The position numbers and the translations under genes are program-made. A DNA stretch of 8,016 nt from contig JAICWX010000372.1 of the NCBI GenBank assembly GCA_025934635.1, positions 1 to 8,016 on the forward strand, read 5' to 3'. The stretch's first letter is position 1; every line of letters begins with the position of its first letter. The notes beneath the pieces were generated by a model that made no database searches, was not told where the DNA came from, and saw only the letters and a list, made by a program, of their open reading frames with translations. Positions 6,246 to 8,016 of the stretch are shown here, piece by piece. The DNA is from Streptosporangiaceae bacterium. Lineage in GTDB: Bacteria; Actinomycetota; Actinomycetes; Streptosporangiales; Streptosporangiaceae.

Positions 6246-6923
6246 CTACTGCGACGGCGGTATGGCCCAGCCGGGCCGGACCAGGCCGGCCTCGTAGGCG
6301 AAGACCACCAGGTGCGCCCGGTCGCGCGCGCCGAGCTTCATCATGGCCCGGTTGACGTGGGTCTTCACGGTGGCCGGGCTGAGCACCAGGCGGCCGGCGA
6401 TGTCCTCGTTGGACAGGCCTTCTCCGACCAGGCCGACGAGCTGCCGTTCTCGTTCGGTCAGTGCATCGAGCTGAGCCGGCGGCGGCGGTGCCTTGGCCCG
6501 GTCGGCGAACTCCCTGATCAGCCGGCGGGTGACGCCGGGGGAGAGCAGGGCCTCGCCGGTCGCCACCACCCGCACCGCCCGCACCAGCTCGGCCGGCTCG
6601 GTGTGCTTGACCAGGAAACCGCTCGCCCCGGCCCGCAGCGCCTCGAACACGTACTCGTCCAGCTCGAAGGTGGTCAGGATGACCACCCGCACGTCCGCCA
6701 GCTTCTCGTCCGCGGCGATCTGGCGGGTGGCCTGCAGCCCGTCGAGCCCGGGCATCCGGATGTCCATCAGCACGACGTCCGGGCTCAGCTCCCGCACCAG
6801 CCGCAGCGCGGCCGCGCCGTCGGGTGCCTCCCCGACCACCTCGATGCCGTCCTGCGCGTCGAGCAGGGCGGCGAACCCGGCCCGGACCAGGGCCTGGTCG
6901 TCGGCTAGCAGAACCCGGATCAT
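6246..6923 (-). CDS. NarL/FixJ-family response regulator
   Basis: A 225-residue two-domain regulator. The receiver domain (about 2-118) has the acidic pair D8-D9, the phosphoacceptor D54 in V-L-M-D-I-R-M-P-G, the switch residue T84 or T85 in I-L-T-T-F, and K106 in F-L-V-K. A proline-rich linker (145-149) leads to a LuxR-type helix-turn-helix at about 154-212, starting L-T-E-R-E-R and containing N-E-D-I-A and T-V-K-T-H-V. Nothing essential is missing. The ATG at 6923 overlaps the kinase stop by 4 bp and has GAGG 5 nt upstream, so kinase and regulator form a matched pair. Once phosphorylated it should bind DNA as a dimer. Its target is probably the promoter of this operon, which lies beyond the right edge, but no binding site can be identified here. 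Confidence 0.95.
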   Translation of the reverse strand: MIRVLLADDQALVRAGFAALLDAQDGIEVVGEAPDGAAALRLVRELSPDVVLMDIRMPGLDGLQATRQIAADEKLADVRVVILTTFELDEYVFEALRAGASGFLVKHTEPAELVRAVRVVATGEALLSPGVTRRLIREFADRAKAPPPPAQLDALTERERQLVGLVGEGLSNEDIAGRLVLSPATVKTHVNRAMMKLGARDRAHLVVFAYEAGLVRPGWAIPPSQ

Positions 6924-8016
6924 TGGGGCCTCAGCGGCAGCCGGGCCAGGACGGCGAAGCCGCCGCCCGGCTTCGGCCCGGCGACGAGCTGGCCGCCCAG
7001 GGCGGCGGCGCGTTCGGTCATGCCGCGGATCCCGGTGCCTTCGCGGCCGGTTCCGCCGCCGGGCGGCCCGGTTCCGTCGTCGTCGACCACGAGGACCAGG
7101 TCGCCGTCCTGCTCGCCGATCCGGACCCGGACCCGGGACGCATGCGCATGCCGCACCACGTTAGTCAGGGCCTCCTGCACGATCCGGTACCCGGCCGCGT
7201 CGGTGCCGCTGGGAATCGCGGTCAGGTCGGCCGTGACCTGCATGTCGACGGTCAGGCCGGTCGCCTCGGCCCGCTGGACCAGGTCGGCGACGTCCCGCAG
7301 ACTCGGCGCGGGCGCCCGTGGTGCCTCCTCGCCGGGCCGCCGCAGCGCGTCGAGCACCGACTGGACGTCCACCAGCGCGTCCCGGCTGGCCTCCTTGATC
7401 GCGGTCAGCGCGGTCCTGACCTGCTCCGGCCTGCGGTCCATCAGCTCCAGGGCCACGCCCGCCTGCACGTTGATAAGCGACAGGCTGTGTGCCACCACGT
7501 CGTGCAGTTCCCGGGCGATGCCGAGCCGCTCCTCGCTGGCCCGCCGTCGGTCCGCCTCGTCCGCCGAGCGCTGCTCCTCGACCGCCCGCTGCCTGCTGGC
7601 CTGCATGAACGCCCGCCGGTTGCGGATCAGCTCGCTCCCGGCCAGCAGGAACAGCAGCCAGGCGGCCAGCCCCACCGCTACCGCGGCCGAGGGCCCGGGC
7701 CGGCCGGCCGCCAGGGCCCTCAGCCACAGGAAGGACCCGTACCCCGCCAGCAGCGAGCCGTAGGCGGCCCGGCGGTGGCCGGTGATCAGCGCGGTGAAGA
7801 AGGCAACGATCAGCGCCAGCCAGATCGGACCGCCTGGATAGCTGAGCAGCGTGTAGCCCAGCGTCACGGCGAATACCGCGGCCAGTACGGCCACCGGCCG
7901 CCAGTTCCGGACGACCAGCGCGACCGGGCCCGCCGCCAGCAGCAGGTACCCCCAGACGTCCAGCGTCCTGCTATCGGCCTGGTGCCGGGCGGCCAGCGTG
8001 GTTCCGCCGACCTGGA
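6920..8016 (-). CDS. NarL-type sensor histidine kinase (5' end outside the window)
   Basis: Membrane-bound kinase partnered with the next gene. From the edge inward the visible part shows five hydrophobic segments (near 7955-7910, 7894-7840, 7831-7780, 7765-7710, 7690-7625), then a charged coiled stretch rich in R, E and A. The HisKA_3 dimerisation motif follows, R-E-L-H-D-V-V-A-H-S, with the phosphoacceptor His codon at 7502-7504. The HATPase_c domain follows, with N-box Q-E-A-L-T-N-V-V-R-H-A, G1 D-D-D-G-T-G and G2 G-T-G-I-R-G-M. A GTG at 7894 could be taken as a start, but the frame stays open to base 8016. That stretch reads A-R-H-Q-A-D-S-R-T-L-D-V-W-G-Y and then a hydrophobic helix, matching the usual N-terminal region of this kinase family. 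The gene is therefore partial, probably missing a few dozen residues. It lacks a large extracytoplasmic sensor domain, so it probably senses within or near the membrane. Confidence 0.93.
   Translation of the reverse strand, partial: QVGGTTLAARHQADSRTLDVWGYLLLAAGPVALVVRNWRPVAVLAAVFAVTLGYTLLSYPGGPIWLALIVAFFTALITGHRRAAYGSLLAGYGSFLWLRALAAGRPGPSAAVAVGLAAWLLFLLAGSELIRNRRAFMQASRQRAVEEQRSADEADRRRASEERLGIARELHDVVAHSLSLINVQAGVALELMDRRPEQVRTALTAIKEASRDALVDVQSVLDALRRPGEEAPRAPAPSLRDVADLVQRAEATGLTVDMQVTADLTAIPSGTDAAGYRIVQEALTNVVRHAHASRVRVRIGEQDGDLVLVVDDDGTGPPGGGTGREGTGIRGMTERAAALGGQLVAGPKPGGGFAVLARLPLRPQ

Noticed and set aside
5535..6908. Plus-strand open frame opposite the ATPase and response regulator
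   Set aside because: It runs across two genes with intact catalytic motifs and the gap between them, and shows no domain of its own.

Overview
The window is GC-rich throughout (roughly 70% by eye, with near-saturated G/C at third codon positions), and its gene families are typical of a high-GC Gram-positive bacterium, most likely a soil-type actinomycete. I cannot name the species. It holds two unrelated transcription units that converge at about 2.85 kb.

Left end (1-331). The window opens inside a perfect 15-bp tandem repeat. Read on the minus strand, this could encode a V-P-D-S-T pentapeptide repeat at the start of a divergent gene that leaves the window. Next is a short AT-rich block with plausible back-to-back promoters. 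It is followed by a strong match to the yybP-ykoY (manganese) riboswitch at about 161-258, and then a leader that can fold over the ribosome binding site.

Plus-strand unit (332-2832). The riboswitch leads into a CaCA-superfamily cation antiporter (332-1633). Because of the riboswitch, the antiporter is best read as a probable Mn2+ (or Ca2+/Mn2+) exporter, not a generic Na+/H+ exchanger. After 47 bp containing two overlapping, mutually exclusive hairpins comes a secreted TolB-like beta-propeller protein of unknown role (1681-2832). A perfect 28-bp palindrome (2842-2869) lies between the two convergent units and probably terminates both.

Minus-strand unit (8016 down to 2880). The order of transcription is: a NarL-type sensor histidine kinase (cut by the right edge), its response regulator, an ABC ATPase of the MacB/LolD type, and an 852-residue permease with two FtsX modules. 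Kinase/regulator and ATPase/permease each overlap by 4 bp (ATGA), and the regulator and ATPase are 58 bp apart. This is a compact sense-and-efflux cassette: the kinase probably senses an envelope signal, the regulator controls transcription (likely of this operon), and the ABC pair moves an amphipathic substrate or acts on the envelope. The substrate is not visible from sequence.

The most informative signal is the Mn2+-type riboswitch upstream of a CaCA exchanger. I did not find a clearly new biological system.
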